A stretch of DNA of 64,000 bases from positions 2,799,614-2,863,613 of the forward strand of contig NC_089181.1 in the NCBI RefSeq assembly GCF_947507565.1, given 5' to 3'. Each line of letters opens with the position of its first letter. The stretch's first letter is position 1. The position numbers were made by a program, and so were the translations under genes. The notes beneath the pieces are model-generated. The model worked only from the letters and a program-made list of their open reading frames with translations. It did not search any database and had not been told where the DNA came from. This DNA is from Oscarella lobularis (lineage: Eukaryota > Porifera > Homoscleromorpha > Homosclerophorida > Oscarellidae). This document shows positions 10,000-24,201 of this stretch, one piece after another.

Positions 10000-12575
10000 T
10001 TATACGCGAATGTCTAGCGCTTCGAAAATGCTCTTCCTTCCAATAGCAGAAACGGCCTTCATGCGTTTCTGATAGGAGCGCCTTTCAATGGCTGCTCTAA
10101 CCCAAGCAAATTGGCTCGGCAAATAGGCATGGGCCAGAAGAGCGAGAAAGACGAGCACGTGCTCGACGCTAAAAGCTTTGATCAAATCATGACTAGAAAA
10201 AAATATAGTTAGTTAATTAATGAATTAATTAATAAGTTATTCTTGCCTAAAGTTGTCCCCTGACCGCGGAAGCCAATAGTCCATTTGATCAGACGACACA
10301 AAAACAATGAAACTATTGGTGAGCATAGACAGAGCAACCATGGCAAACATGACGTAATACCACACGCCAATGTCGCATGCCCTAAAAAGAAAGAACGTGA
10401 AGAAAAAACGCATCGTTGATTCAATCTCCACTTACCTTCTGACTCTCGGTCTACAATGAGCATGAAGCAAACTCCACATATCTGATCTTGTCTCAATCAT
10501 CAGGAAAAGGATGCTTACGATCGCCGCTGCGGGCAAAGCAGCTGCAAACAGTGTTACATACTAAAGTAGTACCTGTTATATCAATTCTATCCCCCTCCCT
10601 ATTTTGTTGTCTCTACCCCGAATTGAATGACCATCTCCAAATAGTCGGCGAATTGCTCGTAATCGCTCATCGATTCGTCCTCCAACATGTTTGTCTTTGT
10701 CACTTTGATGCCTGCGCCGCCTTTCTTTTTCTCGACGTCCAACTGTTTCACTTGGCCCGTCAGAAAAGGCAATCCCGTCTCGGTCACTACCCTCCTTATC
10801 TCGTCACCTAGAAAAAAAAAGACTTCAATGCATCCGCTTCAATAGTTTCACTTGACTTACAAGCAAACAAGCGCATCATTTGCCTTCTCAAAGCCGCCAC
10901 GTCCATCTGGTAAAACGTTATGTAGAGAGGAGCGATAAAGCAATTGAGAGCCTCGAAAATGACTCTCTTTCCAATCAAAGAGTTTCTCCAATCGTCCATT
11001 GATCTAAAGAATAATTAGCTATAACGCGCCCTCTATGTGCTGAGCGCTCGCCTATGATTTTCAAAGTCGGTACATATGGCAGCCACTTTCTTATACTGAG
11101 CATTGAGAAGACCTATGAAAATCGTATGTCCAAACGCCGGGATAATCCAACCGTAGTAGGGACTGTCGAGAGCAAATAGTCCTCCCTAAGAAAAAGATGA
11201 GAAAAAACGGCGAAACGATTGAACAAAGAGCTCCTCACGGGCGCCGCAAATGAAGCGAGAAATCTGATGTATATCGGACTCTTTTCCATAGTGACGTATC
11301 CGTTCAAATTCAATGACACGATCATGGTGAGAACGGCCAAGGCGACCATGACGAGCATGACGGCGAAACTGACAAAATAACGACGAAGACGTTGAGCAAA
11401 CGAGAAGTATTTGACCATCTTGTCGGTGACGGGATCGCGTCTCATGACGCCTTCGAAATTCGGATTCGGTTCTTCGACTCGTCGATAGTCGTACGTGTGC
11501 CACCAGAAGGCAAATTCCGAACAATGACAACGCCACAGCTAAGAAGGGGACAAGGTGAAGAAATCCAACTTATCATCTTTCCTGCACTTACAACGAGATA
11601 GAGAATGCTCCACAGTGCCATGAGAGCTGCGAAGATGGGCATGAACGGATCCTTGACAATGTCTATGTTTCCGTAGCGGAAGAAATACCAGACGAGACTT
11701 AGGGCGGCGGGTAGGAGCATCATTTTCGCCATGAATGCAATCCATACGAAATACAGGGCCACCTCTTCTCCTAAGAAAAAAAATCGCCTTTTTAAAAAAT
11801 CGTCTCTACTGTCAGAGATTTATACCAAAGTAGTCTCTTATCTGGTTGATTTCGGCTTTATTTGGCACGAACTTTCCCCACACCACCGCATTCTCAATTT
11901 CTCGTCGTTTTTCTTTTGACTCGTGCATTGGTTTGATGAATTCAATAAGCGGTGGTTTGGCATTCTGGCAGGCAATGATAAAGGGTTCCGACGGATTAGC
12001 CACGATGTGACCATATTGCTCCAGGGCATTCTGTAAAAACCGTGAGAGATGGAACGAGAAACTGCCCCCGATGGTGAGATACCTCGTCATAGGGAATCCG
12101 AAGAAGAATGCTCCACGTCAATCTCGTTTGGTCAGCGGAAGTGAAAAAGGTTTCTAGGTCGGCTCCGCCGACAAACTCTTTTGATCGCGACGTCTTGAAC
12201 GAGTCGAGCTGCAATGAACGATATTGGGTAGAGAACAGTGAGCTGATCTTGTCACCTGAGGAATTCGAACTCCAAGAACCTAAAGAAATATTTTACTATC
12301 CCTCTGGGTCCGAGATGATCTCCCTCTCTCTTACTTCTTCGTAAGATCCGACGAGAGGTTTTTCCAATCTAAGCGTTTCAGCCTAAAACGGTTTAGGTCG
12401 ATAGCTGTCTAAATGCTGGGAACCTTACTTCGTCTGCCAGAGATTTTGCCGATGCTTTCACAATTACCACGTCATCTTTGACTTCTACTTCGAAGCCCTC
12501 TTTTCTCAACCTTTCCAGTAGAAAATGCCGGCCGTCTTCTTGGCTTTCTGCAGTAAAATGTAAGAAATGTGCCAT
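10000..12575 (-). CDS. Anoctamin (TMEM16) family membrane protein, copy 2 (ANO10/ANO8-like)
   Basis: Starts at ATG 12575 (MAHFLHFTAESQEDGRHFLL) and ends at 10000 with GRKSIFEALDIRV. Exons align one by one with copy 1: FVGGADLETFF, TRLTWSILLRIP, EPFIIACQNAKPPLIEFIKP, INQIRDYFG, VALYFVWIAFMAKMMLLPAA, the signature FEGVMRRDPVTDKMVKYFS, MLVMVALAVLTMIVSLNLNG, KRVIFEALNCFIAPLYITFY, ACDIGVWYYVMFAMVALSML, and the last TM AFSVEHVLVFLALLAHAYLP. It is a predicted ten-TM scramblase or channel. Unlike copy 1, the signature has RRDPVTDK in place of the usual SPVTG, with Ser changed to Asp and Gly to Asp. The two genes are tandem paralogues separated by a block of unrelated genes on mixed strands. Confidence 0.85.
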
Positions 12576-12694
12576 TGGTTTTAGTTCTGTTAACGTGCGC
12601 TAACAATATCCTGTTACGGCACAAAGACAGTGTCGCGAACGGTGTCTAAGTTAATTAGGTGTCAACTGTGACATTGCTGTACGCACAACGGTTA

Positions 12695-15600
12695 TTAGAC
12701 AAATAGTACGTCACCCGTTTGCCCAGACGGTTGACCACTGTCGCCTCTATTTCTATGGGAATCGTTTCTAACTACGGATGCTTCTGAGTGGTTAGATTTC
12801 ACAGATGATTTTGGATCGTTTGTCCACGACGCCGTAACGAATTCCTAAACAAAATAAATCAGCTACTTTGTAAAAGTTCTTAGTGAATAACACTTACATC
12901 ATCATCATCATCATCAGTGCTGCTCCTTTCGGACTATGATACAATAATCAAAAATTCAACACCCCGCCAAAGAAGTATATCAAACCTTTGTGCGCTCAGT
13001 CGGCTCTTCGCTTGTAGGCTCCGCGGGTTCTTCTTGCAAAAGTTCACGTACTAATGGAAGAGCTGATGCAGCCTTTCGATCGGCGATTGAAGCCTGAGAG
13101 CTAGGAAGGCCGTTTCGTTCAGCAGCCGAAGGCACCGACGAACTAGGAACGTCGTTTGCGACTAAAACAGCGTGTCACTGTCTGAAAGAAAAATTACGGA
13201 AAAATTCACCTGAGTCGGAAATCGCATCTGAAACGCCGCCGGAGACTTGGCTGGAAGCTGCCACTGCAGCAGCATCATTAAGATGGTCCAGGGACGAATT
13301 CGGCTTACCACTAGAGGTCACCGTAGTATTGTCAATAGATCGGTAAGACAACGGTTGCAATGCCACGGAATCAGAGTGACTGCCAACAGTTGAGGAGGCA
13401 CCTGCCAAAGAAAAAAATGACCCATCTCTACTAATAAAAAATGCAACTTACCTGCTACGTTGTACTTGTTTCCTGTCGTTTTCGTTCCACTTGAAGGAGT
13501 CCCGATGCTCTAGAAAGTTTCGTCGAGGAATGCAAGTGCATTTTTTTGTCTCACGTACCTTTCCCAGCGATTTCGTTTTTTTGTATTTATCGCGCCTCTG
13601 TCTAAAAGCTTTTCTTATCTAGGTAAGAAAATAAGAGCTCGTGTATCAATTATCCAGCGCTATACCTGTTCATTGAAAACGACGTGAAAAAGGAAGATAA
13701 AAAGACCCTAAGAATAAGCGCGTGCTCCGCGACTGTGTTCATCCATAGACCTCTTCATACCTGAAGACTGTTGATAATAGTAAACGCATAGGCAAGAGGC
13801 ACAGAGAGTTTATCAATGGCAAACACTCCAATTATCCACGTCAGTCCTAAAACAGGCACCAACACAGCCGTGGCCTTCAACGCAGACCTAAAAAGGAATT
13901 GAATTTCTAAAACGGTTCGAGCAGTTTTAACACCTACTTGACGACGACTTTCTTGCTCTTTTCCATCATCCTTCTTCCAAACAATTTCTTCAGAGCGATA
14001 ACAAAGAAAATTGCATTGACCTGATACAGAATTTGGACATCTGATATGCGCGCGACGCAGCTATATACTGCATACTAGTATTATGGCCAACATTGGTCCG
14101 ACAAACGCCCATATCATTCCTTTATCGGTCGTAAGAAAACAACTAAGAAGCACGTAGGCGTATTCGCTTCATGCCAAAAAAAAGAGGCAAGAGTTACTTA
14201 CTGATCATATTGACCGTAATCGTCAAATCGAATCCCAAAAGACACGGCGACTATAACGAGAGGTAGCCCTGCAAGCAATCAGATAAATCAATAGAAATTT
14301 TAGCCCTCTTTTGTTACCCCATCCAAGAGCAAAGTACTGTTTCACGTAGCTTTTTCCCGTATCGAAAACGATTACCAGCATAAAATAGATCAGTAGACCT
14401 TCGCAGAGCATCCAAGAGAACACACAGAGAAACAGGTAGTGCATTATGACAGTCATTGCTTTGCAAACAGTCTAAACAACGAAAGAGAGAATGTAATTGA
14501 ATGTTGGGGACAAAGCTGCATATGGATCGCTCACTCGGTCTGAACTTTGATCTATGCCAGCTAAGAAGAAAATCAGACCTAGCATAAGAGCAATGCAAAA
14601 ATTGACGTTGACCCAGGTTCGCTCTGTGTGAAGAGACTTCCTAAAACGAGGGAGTAAGGCATTCGTTTTACACAAGACGACGCGGCTGACTCGCCTGAAT
14701 ACAATTAAACACACGACGGTTATGAGAAGAGCAAGAAGAGATATTCCGCATCCAATATAGGTAAAGTACTCCAGAACTTTGCTCTAAAAATCAACGAGAT
14801 TAAATTCCTTCTTTTTTTGTCCAACATTACGATGTACATCAGGAAAACTGTGAACTGCTACAAGGACGGCAAAACTCGTTAGATGGGTACTGTTGCAAAC
14901 GACCGTAGTGCCACTAGCTTGCGTTTGAACGTCCTGAGGCGACCAAAATCCGCCCGAATTCCTTTAGGTAACAAACTATTATAGCCTTGTTCTAAAGTAA
15001 GAGCAAAGACTCACAAAAAGTTCCAGAAGCTGCACGTGAACTTAGCATTGGCGTCGGTTGTCTAAAACAAGCAAACGTGGAATACAGACAGAGAGAGAGA
15101 GAGAGCCAAGCGTAGAGAGTACGCACGTTGACATTGGTAAAATTTATAAGTATTGGTTCCGGAAGATTTTGTCTAGACGAACTAGTAGGATCGTATGCCC
15201 CGCTGCTGGACAATCGACTTATAGATGTCGATATGACGACAGTTCCAATGCTGCGAGACGAAAAGGTCGAACGAGATCTAAAATAAAGTCGCTAATAAAA
15301 TAATTTTCTCTAACCGTCAGCGCCTACGTCTCGACTGGAACGTTGTTGCCGATTGCCTCGGCACTGCTATTGTAAATCGGCATGGTGTTCTCCATATTGT
15401 TAAACAGAATGTTGGAAACGAAAACGGGACCTCGACCTACGACGACAAAAAAATACGGGCGCTTTTTGAAGTCGTCGCGTGGGTGACGACGATTCGTCGT
15501 ACCGTCGTTTAAAAGGGACTGAAGCAGGGTAGACGACAGCTGCAAAACGCCGACAGACTGATTCGTCCAAGTCGTATACACAGGAGCGGAATAATTGGGA

Positions 15601-18600
15601 AAATTGATTGGTTCCAAGTTGTTTTCCGTCACCGATCTCACATCCAACACTGCCGAGAAAACAGTTCATAGTTTTGCTTCGAGGTCCGGTCAAAAACACT
15701 ATACCAGCATTCTGCGACGCCGTTACCCGACGCTGTACAGTTGCATTACTCAGCACTAACAAAGCGACTGAAATTTGACCAAACTGTTCGGCAATACTGA
15801 GAATTCTTGGAGCACCGGTGGACTAAACGTACACAATTATACATCGCAGCAAAAACGGCGAGAAAAGGGTCGTACAGGAGCCAGTTCCAACAAAGTTTCT
15901 GTTCGATTGGTCTCTAGTAGATCGCTAATGGTTTGGACGACGTTCTAAACAAAACGAGTGTCTTTTCACGAAAACATTGAATGCATCAAATCGACCTGTT
16001 CGTATAATTCAATGAACTCATAATCATCCACGACTTGGTTGATGATTGCTTGAGCTTGCCCGTCGACAATAGACTGCAAGACGTCTAAACTTTCATTGAT
16101 ATTTTGCGCCGACAGAGTGTTAGCGACAGACGTCAGCCGCGTCAAATAGTAAGTCCAGGCCGCTCCATCTTGAAACGTAAACGTCTCGTTGAGCTAAAGC
16201 AAATTAGATCTAAAAAACACGAGGTATCAATTCGTCTTACCACAAACGCTTGAATGCAATCGTACGACATACAATTGTTATCTAGCGTCGAAAAAAAATC
16301 AATTGAAAAACTAAGCAAATATCGTTGCTATATATCTCGCACCTGTGAAGACACCGCGAGAGAAAGCAAATTCGCTTTGCGGGCTCATTCCGTATTCGTT
16401 AGCAGCCGTCACCCACACCATGTAGACGGCGTTTCTTATCGACGAAATCTTGTACGACGACGATGACGCCTCGACCGGAATTCTTTTCCGATCCAAAAAG
16501 TATCGCGGCACTTCGCCGCTCATCTGCGCCACGACGGCCGATACTTCGTAGAACTTCAAATTCCCGTTTGGTCGATCGGGCCGACTCCAAGTGACTTGGA
16601 CTCCATCGATGGCGGGAACGGCTTTAATCGCCGTCGGCGCCGTCGGAGGCGACGACTTCGTCGAGACGGACATATTGCTTGTCGGACCGACGAGACGAAC
16701 GTCATCGACATTAAACGCTCTAATGGAAACGTCGTAAACTACACCGGGCTCTAGTCCCGTCAATCGCCGACGGAAAGGACGAATCGTTGGCAATGCAGAT
16801 GGATCGAGTCGTGTCCGTGTTATCGTCGTGCCTTTTCGCGCGGCCGTCATTTCGTAGCCGACGTTGCCGTTGGGAGTCGACGGCGGTTCCCAGCTGATGC
16901 CGATCGTCGTCGACGTGGTGTCGGTGATCGTCGACGACGTCACTTCTCCCGGCGTCGACGACGACGTCAAGAAGAACGCTTGGTCTACAAATTCGCCTTT
17001 TCTGACGCAGAACGTGTAGAATGTATTGAAAAGGAGATTGGCTATTGTAACGTTGAGGCCGTCGACGATTGCAAAGAAAATGCTTTGTTCGTTCCCGCAA
17101 ACTCCTTGGTTACCGCCACTAGTATATGTAATATTAAAAGCGTCGCCACCGACGTTGACTGAAGGCCAGTGAAGTCTCACTGTCACCCCTTCTTGGCTGC
17201 TCGAAGAAAGCTGCTCGACGATTGCTTCTCCTACGATATTGAAATCTAGCGCGCAACAAGAAAATAATCATCACACACAGCATACCAAAATCAATAGATT
17301 AGACAAACTTTGCTGGACGAGAAGAGTCGCCGTAGAACCGACCAGTGATTCACTTAAAGCGCGAACGTGAGCAAAAATTTGAAATTGCACCGGTTGAGGC
17401 AGAGGCATTATAGCGTAGCGCTGCAATGCATTCAAAGTCAAAGTCTCGTTGACGGTGCCATTAGACGATTCCAAAACAACCGAAAAGTTTGTGATGACGC
17501 CGTTCGATTCGACTGGATAATTCCAATGAACGACAGCGTGAGTCGAATTGATTTGGTAAGCAAAGGCAATTTGAGGCGATCCAGGTGCTAAAGAGAGAAA
17601 TAAACGCATAATGAAAATACTCGGCCAGAAACTAACCTGCCGGCGGAACGACTTGCACGACTTCGTCGCCGAACGGTCCGAGTTGCGATCGATCGTTATA
17701 GGCGGCAACGCGAAACGAATACGTCCGAAACGGCTTTACCTTGGTATTAAAAAGAGTCGAACGAATAACGTCAAAGTCGCCCTCGTCGTCGCCAGGCGGA
17801 TTGCTTCTCATCTGCACAACGTAGCCGTTGATCGGACCATTGGCGAAGACGGAAATCGGCGGCAACCACGTCAACGAAACCGTCATCCCATCGAGAAGTC
17901 TCGCGACGGCACCTGTCGGCGTTGCCGTCGGCCGAGCGACGGGCATCGACACGTCAGTCGTTTCCTCGTAGAGCAAACGATCGCCGTTGCGAATCGAGTT
18001 GATCAGCGTGTAGTTCGTGTACGGCTGCAAATCGACGACGCGCAGCGAAAAGGGCGGCGTCGCCCTTTCGGACCGATTCGTCGTCACTTGCAACGACGGA
18101 TCGTCGCGTATTCTCACGTCGACCGCGTACGCGGCGTCGACGTATGCGCTGTCAGGCGGACCGACGACGGAAAAATTGACGAAAATTGACGTCGCGTCGA
18201 CGACGTCGATCCTAGTCTTGACGATTGCTTCCGAGATGACGCGCACCGATTTGACGCCACTTCGTTCGCCTTCGAAGTTTTCCGTCGCCGCTTGAATCCA
18301 CACGGCGTATCTCGTGTCCGTAAACAGTCCGTCGATTGTCGCTTCCGTTTTCGTTGGATCGGACACGTTAACGATCTTGGGAAAGAGAAAATAGCGCGGA
18401 TAGCCGTAAGAATCGGTCGGCAATCGTTCGCCGGTTTCGCTATCTTGAAGCAGAACGGCCGTCAATATGTAGTGCGTGAGGCGACCGTGGGTTCGCCTCG
18501 GAGGCCGCCACGTCACTGTGAGAGTATTAGGAGCGGTCGGCATAACCGAAACCGAGCGAGGCGCTTCGGGATCTGAGGAGAAAAAAAAGATCAGTTTTGT

Positions 18601-21600
18601 ATCCCCTTATCTTCTGATTGTGAGACTCACGTCCAGTCGGAGTGATAACTTTCGTTCTCGTTTCTGGTCCCGTCGTGTTGTCGATGAAATTGTGCGCTTG
18701 CACTGTTATCGTATACGTCGAGTTTCCTTCAAGATCTTGCACTAGCCACTCGAATCGAACACTTTCTTCGCGAGGTGGCAACTGATTCCAGTCGAGGCGA
18801 ATCGTTTCGTCGCGAATTGTGACGTAGTACTCGATCGGTCCGCCGTCGCTCTCATTCGGTCGTAACCACGAAATCGCAACCGAATCGAAAGTAATGTCGT
18901 CGACTCGAAGCTCGCGAACGGGTTCTGGCTCTAAAAAAAATAATAAAAATACAATGACAGTATTATAATATTTGAAAAAGCGCGCGCTTGCCTGCCGGTA
19001 ACGTTTGCGCGACGATCGACGTCATTTGTATCGGCCCTTCCAAATCAAGCGATTGCGCAGTGAACGAATAAAAGGAAAACGGCAGCAAATTCGACTCGAT
19101 CCATGACGTTACGTTTGCCTGTTGGATCGTTTGCCGGAGCGAAACCGTTCCTCTGGTCCGTTCAATTTCCACTCGAAACGAATTGTTAAAGGGAAAAGAC
19201 AACGAAAGACGCACTGACGTAGAGCTCAATACAGTCGCCTGCAAATCCGGAGAACCATCTAAAGATATAATAAATACGTAACGTGACGAAGAGCAGACTC
19301 GCTAAAACAAATTACGATGTACCTCTTTTGATGGGAATGATAGGGACGTCGCGACTCCGTGGCAAAGACGTTCCTCCCGTCCCAACGACGCGAACGCTGA
19401 TCACGTAGGAGAAACTGTTATCAATAATAGGAATAAAAGCGAAACTCCTGGACGACGAAGAGTTTCTCTGAATCGTCGTCCGGATTTCCGAGGCGAGTAA
19501 GACGCGAAAGTACTCAATGATTCCATTTGGTTTAGCCGGATAGTCCCAACCGACGACGATTGTCGTCGAATTGAAGAGTCGGGCAAACAAACTGGTCACC
19601 GGATCAGGCACTAAACACCCCAAAAAATTGCTGAAATTAAGAAAAATCTCCCCCCATACGGTTTCACCGTCTACGCCGCTTCGAAAAAGCACCGGTGATG
19701 ACGGAGGACCGAAAGACTGAACCAACGGTGAAGAGCCTTCAAAGTCTTCGTCGTCGCTAAATAGCAACCCGGCAGAAATTCTGAACGAGTACGGCTGATA
19801 CGAGACGAGGTTGTTGATAGGCAAAGGTGAAAAGAGCGCCGTTGATTTGACCGAGTTCACAGCGTAGAAAATTGGCCCGTTCTGAAAGGGCTCCGGCACG
19901 GGCGTCCACGTGAGAATGACACTCGTGCTCGTAACGTTGACAACGGCCACGTTTTTTGGAGACGCCGAAGGCACTGAGAGAGATAAAAGAGAGCGTAAAA
20001 AAGAGTTTGATTGCGTCATTAATTCACCTGCTGTTTGCGTTGTCTCACTCGCATTGAACGACGCCGAAAACTGGCCAACTTGCACTAGCATCACCATTGT
20101 GTAACGCGTAAACGGTTGCAGATTGAAGAACGAAACGAATCCCGTGAATCGGCTCGCGTCGGAGGCAAAGGAAGAGGTAGAGGCGTTCGTCGTCAGCCGA
20201 TTGTCGGGATTCAATAAACGAAACATAACGTTCTCCCTCATAACGTCGTCTCTAGTAGGAATTGAAAACGTTACAGCGAACGAAGTCGACGTGATCGTAT
20301 TAAAAGCAAACACGGGATCGCCTAAAGAACAATATGAGAGAAAGGGATTTTTCTTACAGAATATTCCGACCTAAACAAACGAATCCGTCGCCCAATCGAC
20401 CGTCTCGACATGAACACGACCAAGTCCATCCGTCTCTCACGCAATCAGCATCGTCGCTGCAATCAATGGGACAATCTAGACGCGACAACAGATCGACTAT
20501 AAAAACGATTCGTTATTTTCCCCCGTTTCACGTACGCGTTTCGAACGTCGAAACAAGGTTGGTTCGTCGACCCCAACCGGCGTCCGTTCGAGCTCTCACC
20601 CAATAGAAATACGACGTCGCGCCGTCGAGATCGACGAGAACGGCGCGATTTGCGCCGCCGTCGACGCTCGTCACGCGACGACCGCGAAAATCGGACGGAA
20701 AAGAACCCAGTCTGTCGAAGAAGACGGGCGCTTTCACGGCCGTCACTTCGTATTCGACGATCACGCCATTGGTCACGAGTGGAGGAGACCACGAAACGGT
20801 CGCCGTCGTCGCAGTGACGTCATTCACGACGACGTTCTCGACCGATTGTGGGACTACACAAAAGAAAAATACGTTGAATAAACTTTCGTGCTCCTATATT
20901 TTTTTTACAGCCCGTTGGAGTGGATACGACGACGCTCCGGTTTTCGCTCGTCCACTCGGGACGCAGTAAATTGTAGACGCGCACAATAATCTCGTACGTT
21001 TCGTCTCCTTCTAATCCCGTCACTCGCCACGACGTGCGCGTCGTCGTATTCAATCGACGATAATAGACGAGACGATCGACAACGTCGTAAGCGAAGATTT
21101 CGTATCCGATCGGTCCGTTGGGATCGCGAGGAGGTAGCCACGACAGGGCCGCCGACGTCGACTGAGCCGGCAGCGACATGTTGACGATAATCATCGTCAG
21201 ATCCACGACAGGACTAGGAACTAAAAATCAAAGCAATCAACTATATTTTTATTAGCTGTCTTTTTTTTAATACCGGCTTGAGGAACAAAGTAGTGCGTTC
21301 GCACGGGATCCTGCTCTACGTTCTCGCCTCTCCACACGCAGAACGTATAAACCGTGTAGGGTCGCAAATTGCGGAAAGTAACGGTCCGGTTCGCGTTGAT
21401 CTCGCCTACTCCGACGTTCATCGTCTCGTTCCTCGCTCGAGCGCAATCCCTGTTCGGCGTCTTTACGACGAAATACGGCCGTTCCGGCATAAAGGTGGTC
21501 GGTTGGACGATCCAAGAAATATTCACCGTTTGATTATCAACGCGTGTCACAGTCAGCGAAACAGGATCGGACACTGGCGGCTTTGGCGCTGTAAAAGAAA

Positions 21601-23904
21601 ATAAAAAAAATTGTCTTTTATTTTTGCTGGCTCACGTTCGCTCATGAGGCTCTTTGTTGCCACCGGACTGGCGCCGACGTCGTTCACAGCCTTAATTTCA
21701 AAGTCGTAAGACGCATCCAGAGGAAGCATAAAAAAAAAATAATTTGCGACGGAGGAGATAGATATTGGTGGGAGATCCACGCGCGGGCTGTCTATGGGAA
21801 ACTGAGCAATAGCCAACGAAAATTCTCTCAATATTCCCCGCGGAAATTCAGGGTGTTCCCAGTGAAAAGCGACAGCCGAATTGTTGATCGGAAACGCATT
21901 AAAATTAATCGGTTCCGAAGGAACTGCAAGAGACCACCATATTTCAAAAGGAAGCGAACTTTTTCTCTTTAGCTCACCCTCTTGGAGAGTTCGTAAAGTG
22001 AACGAATCCGAAAAAGGACCCGTTCCGTTTTCGTTCGACATGACGACGCGGATTTCGTACTCCTCGAACGCAGTTAAGCCAGAAATTTGGCCTCGACGAA
22101 AGCCGAAGACTTCCGACGTCGATCTGATCGTGCTCAGTCCGTCAACGAAGATGACATAAGAATGCGGCGTCGAGTGACTGTAGAACGCCAACTCGGGATC
22201 TTGCCAAGTGGCAGAGGGCGGAGATCGGAGCCGTGACGACACCGTCACCTGCAAATTTCGTGGCGGCCCGTCAGGAACTACAAGACCCATACATCATATA
22301 TAATTAAAATTTTACTACTTGCCTCCTGAAAACGTCGTCGCCTTTCTCTTCAAGACGAGAAGATTTTTGCCGTCTTTGCTATTTATTTCGAATTTGATAG
22401 TGTATGGGCGCCCTTGCTGGAGAGTGACAAATGGGCGAGCATACGTCGCGTTGTCGCCGACGCGAACGTTCTTCCACAAATCGATTTTGTACGCCGATTC
22501 GACGGGCTGGGCGGGGTTTTCTTCACTCGATTCCGCTTCTTCAAAAGTGAAAAAGACGAAAACGGCAATGACGGCACTCCTATACTCCTCCTTCATCGAA
22601 ACGACAACGTTGACGTCAATTTGAGTCGGTGATAGAACGGCAAGTCGAAAGCCGTTGCAGACAGACGACTCTCGAACGAAAATAGATCTAGAAAGACTAC
22701 GTCAAAAAAATCAAAACGAATTGCCGTTGTACCTAAAATTGTCGGATTTGTTCATTGTGACCGGATCGTAAGAGAAAACGTCCGCACGAGATTCAGCATA
22801 CAAGTCGCAGTCTCCACTGGCGGCGATGACCTGTCCGTCGAATTTTATCAGAGCAGTTGCATCCAACTTGTCATTGTCTAGCAATAAAACGCTGTACTTC
22901 AACGAAAAAAGAATTCGGTAGAAGAGTACTAAGAACCGTTTAGTGGACGAAATTGTCCGGAACCGTCCCGATCTACGAACCACAGATTATTCCGCTCTTG
23001 AGACCTTACTACCATGCCGCGTCGAATTTGATCGAATGACATCATACTTATAAGATCGCCAACCTGATGCAAAGAAACAATAACAATAGTATAGGGCTCT
23101 TTAGCTTGTAATGCGTTCGTCAATCTGGAGGCACTGTACCTCGTACGCTCTATCGGCGTCAATCCAGGAATCTCTGACGAGAAAAAGCGTGTCCGCATTC
23201 GCACGGACGACTGCAATGACGGATCTGAAAAACCGAGGACGTTTCAGAGAGATCTGTTTTAGACAATGGTTGATTGAAACGGACGTGTTTTCGCTGCTAA
23301 ATTGGCACGTCGATGCGTTGAAGTCGAAGCGCGCGCCCGGCCGATTTTCGCGTCGAATCTCGAAGACGTCGTAGGCGTAGAAGACGAGTTGGGGTCGTTC
23401 GACGAGCAAGCCTTCGTTGAAGTAGTCGCGAGCGCTGGCGAATCGTAGAAACGTTTCTGGCGGAAGCAGCGCGACGTTCTTCTCTGAGACGTCTAGAGAG
23501 ACAAACGACATGCAGGGGGCGGGACGTCTTCGCTCGTGCGTTTACCGACTGGTACTGGCGTCCACGACGAATTTCCGCTCGATCTGAACTGCCAGACACC
23601 GGATGACGACGGCGACGAAAGTATCTGAGCAACGGCCATGCCGAGACTGGTGTTCGCCTTTTCGAATAGGACGAAGACGATGTCGCCTGTCTACGATGCG
23701 TCGTTTCACGTTGTTTTCGTTCGATCGCGCTTCCTGCTGTACCTTTTTTCCGTCGTTCGGCTCGTCCTCGACGCTCTTCAAACTGAAGACACCCGCTCCG
23801 GCTCGCTTCCGCGGACGACACGAGCCGTTGTCTGATTCGGCGTCTATTGTGCTTATGACGATGAGCCATGCGATCGCGATGAGTTGGCGAAGAACTCGTG
23901 CCAT
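12695..23904 (-). CDS. Adhesion G protein-coupled receptor with long FN3 array
   Basis: Start ATG 23904 with signal peptide (MARVLRQLIAIAWLIVISTI). An N-terminal module follows (GVWQFRSSGNSSW, VALLPPETFLRF, YDVFEIRRENRPGARFDFNA) resembling WQ-x-W adhesion repeats. Then about 17 fibronectin III domains run from about 22.5 to 16.3 kb; typical words are VSWSPPLVTNGVIVEYEV, ISWEPPSTPNGNVGYEM, LSWLPPRDPNGPIGYEI. A GAIN region (about 16.2-15.1 kb) leads to a GPS ending CNSTHLTSFAVL. Seven TM helices of class B2 follow, with LHTERTWVNVNFCIALM, MHYLFLCVFSWMLCEGLLIY, LGLTWIIGVFAI and GLFIFLFHVVFNEQIRKAF. The Ser/Thr-rich cytoplasmic tail has a D6 run and ends at TAA 12695-12697. A cell-surface adhesion and signalling role is expected for the family; ligand and G protein are unknown. 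Confidence 0.85.
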
Positions 23905-24201
23905 ATCACGAACTGAACTCTGCGGCTGCGTCTGGAGAATGACGTTACACTGTAATGCACATCCGGCACCAATAATAGAATAATAGAATGTACCTGATAG
24001 AATTTCAAGCACTACATATAGCAAGACCTTGTTTGTATACGAGCCGCCTAGCAGTAGAAAAGTCTGTCAACACAATAAAATACAAAAGGATTCCTTAATC
24101 ATAATCATCATCATCATCATAATCCACAAAAAGTTATCCCTATAGATTGTCCCACTGAACAGATCTGGCAACAAAACACTCACCTAGCCTTTCTCGTGAA
24201 T

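Noticed and set aside
23297-23869. 190-codon arginine-rich minus-strand open frame
   Set aside because: A shadow of adhesion-GPCR exons in another frame; the real exons read GDIVFVLFEKANTSLGMAVA and DVSEKNVALLPPETF.
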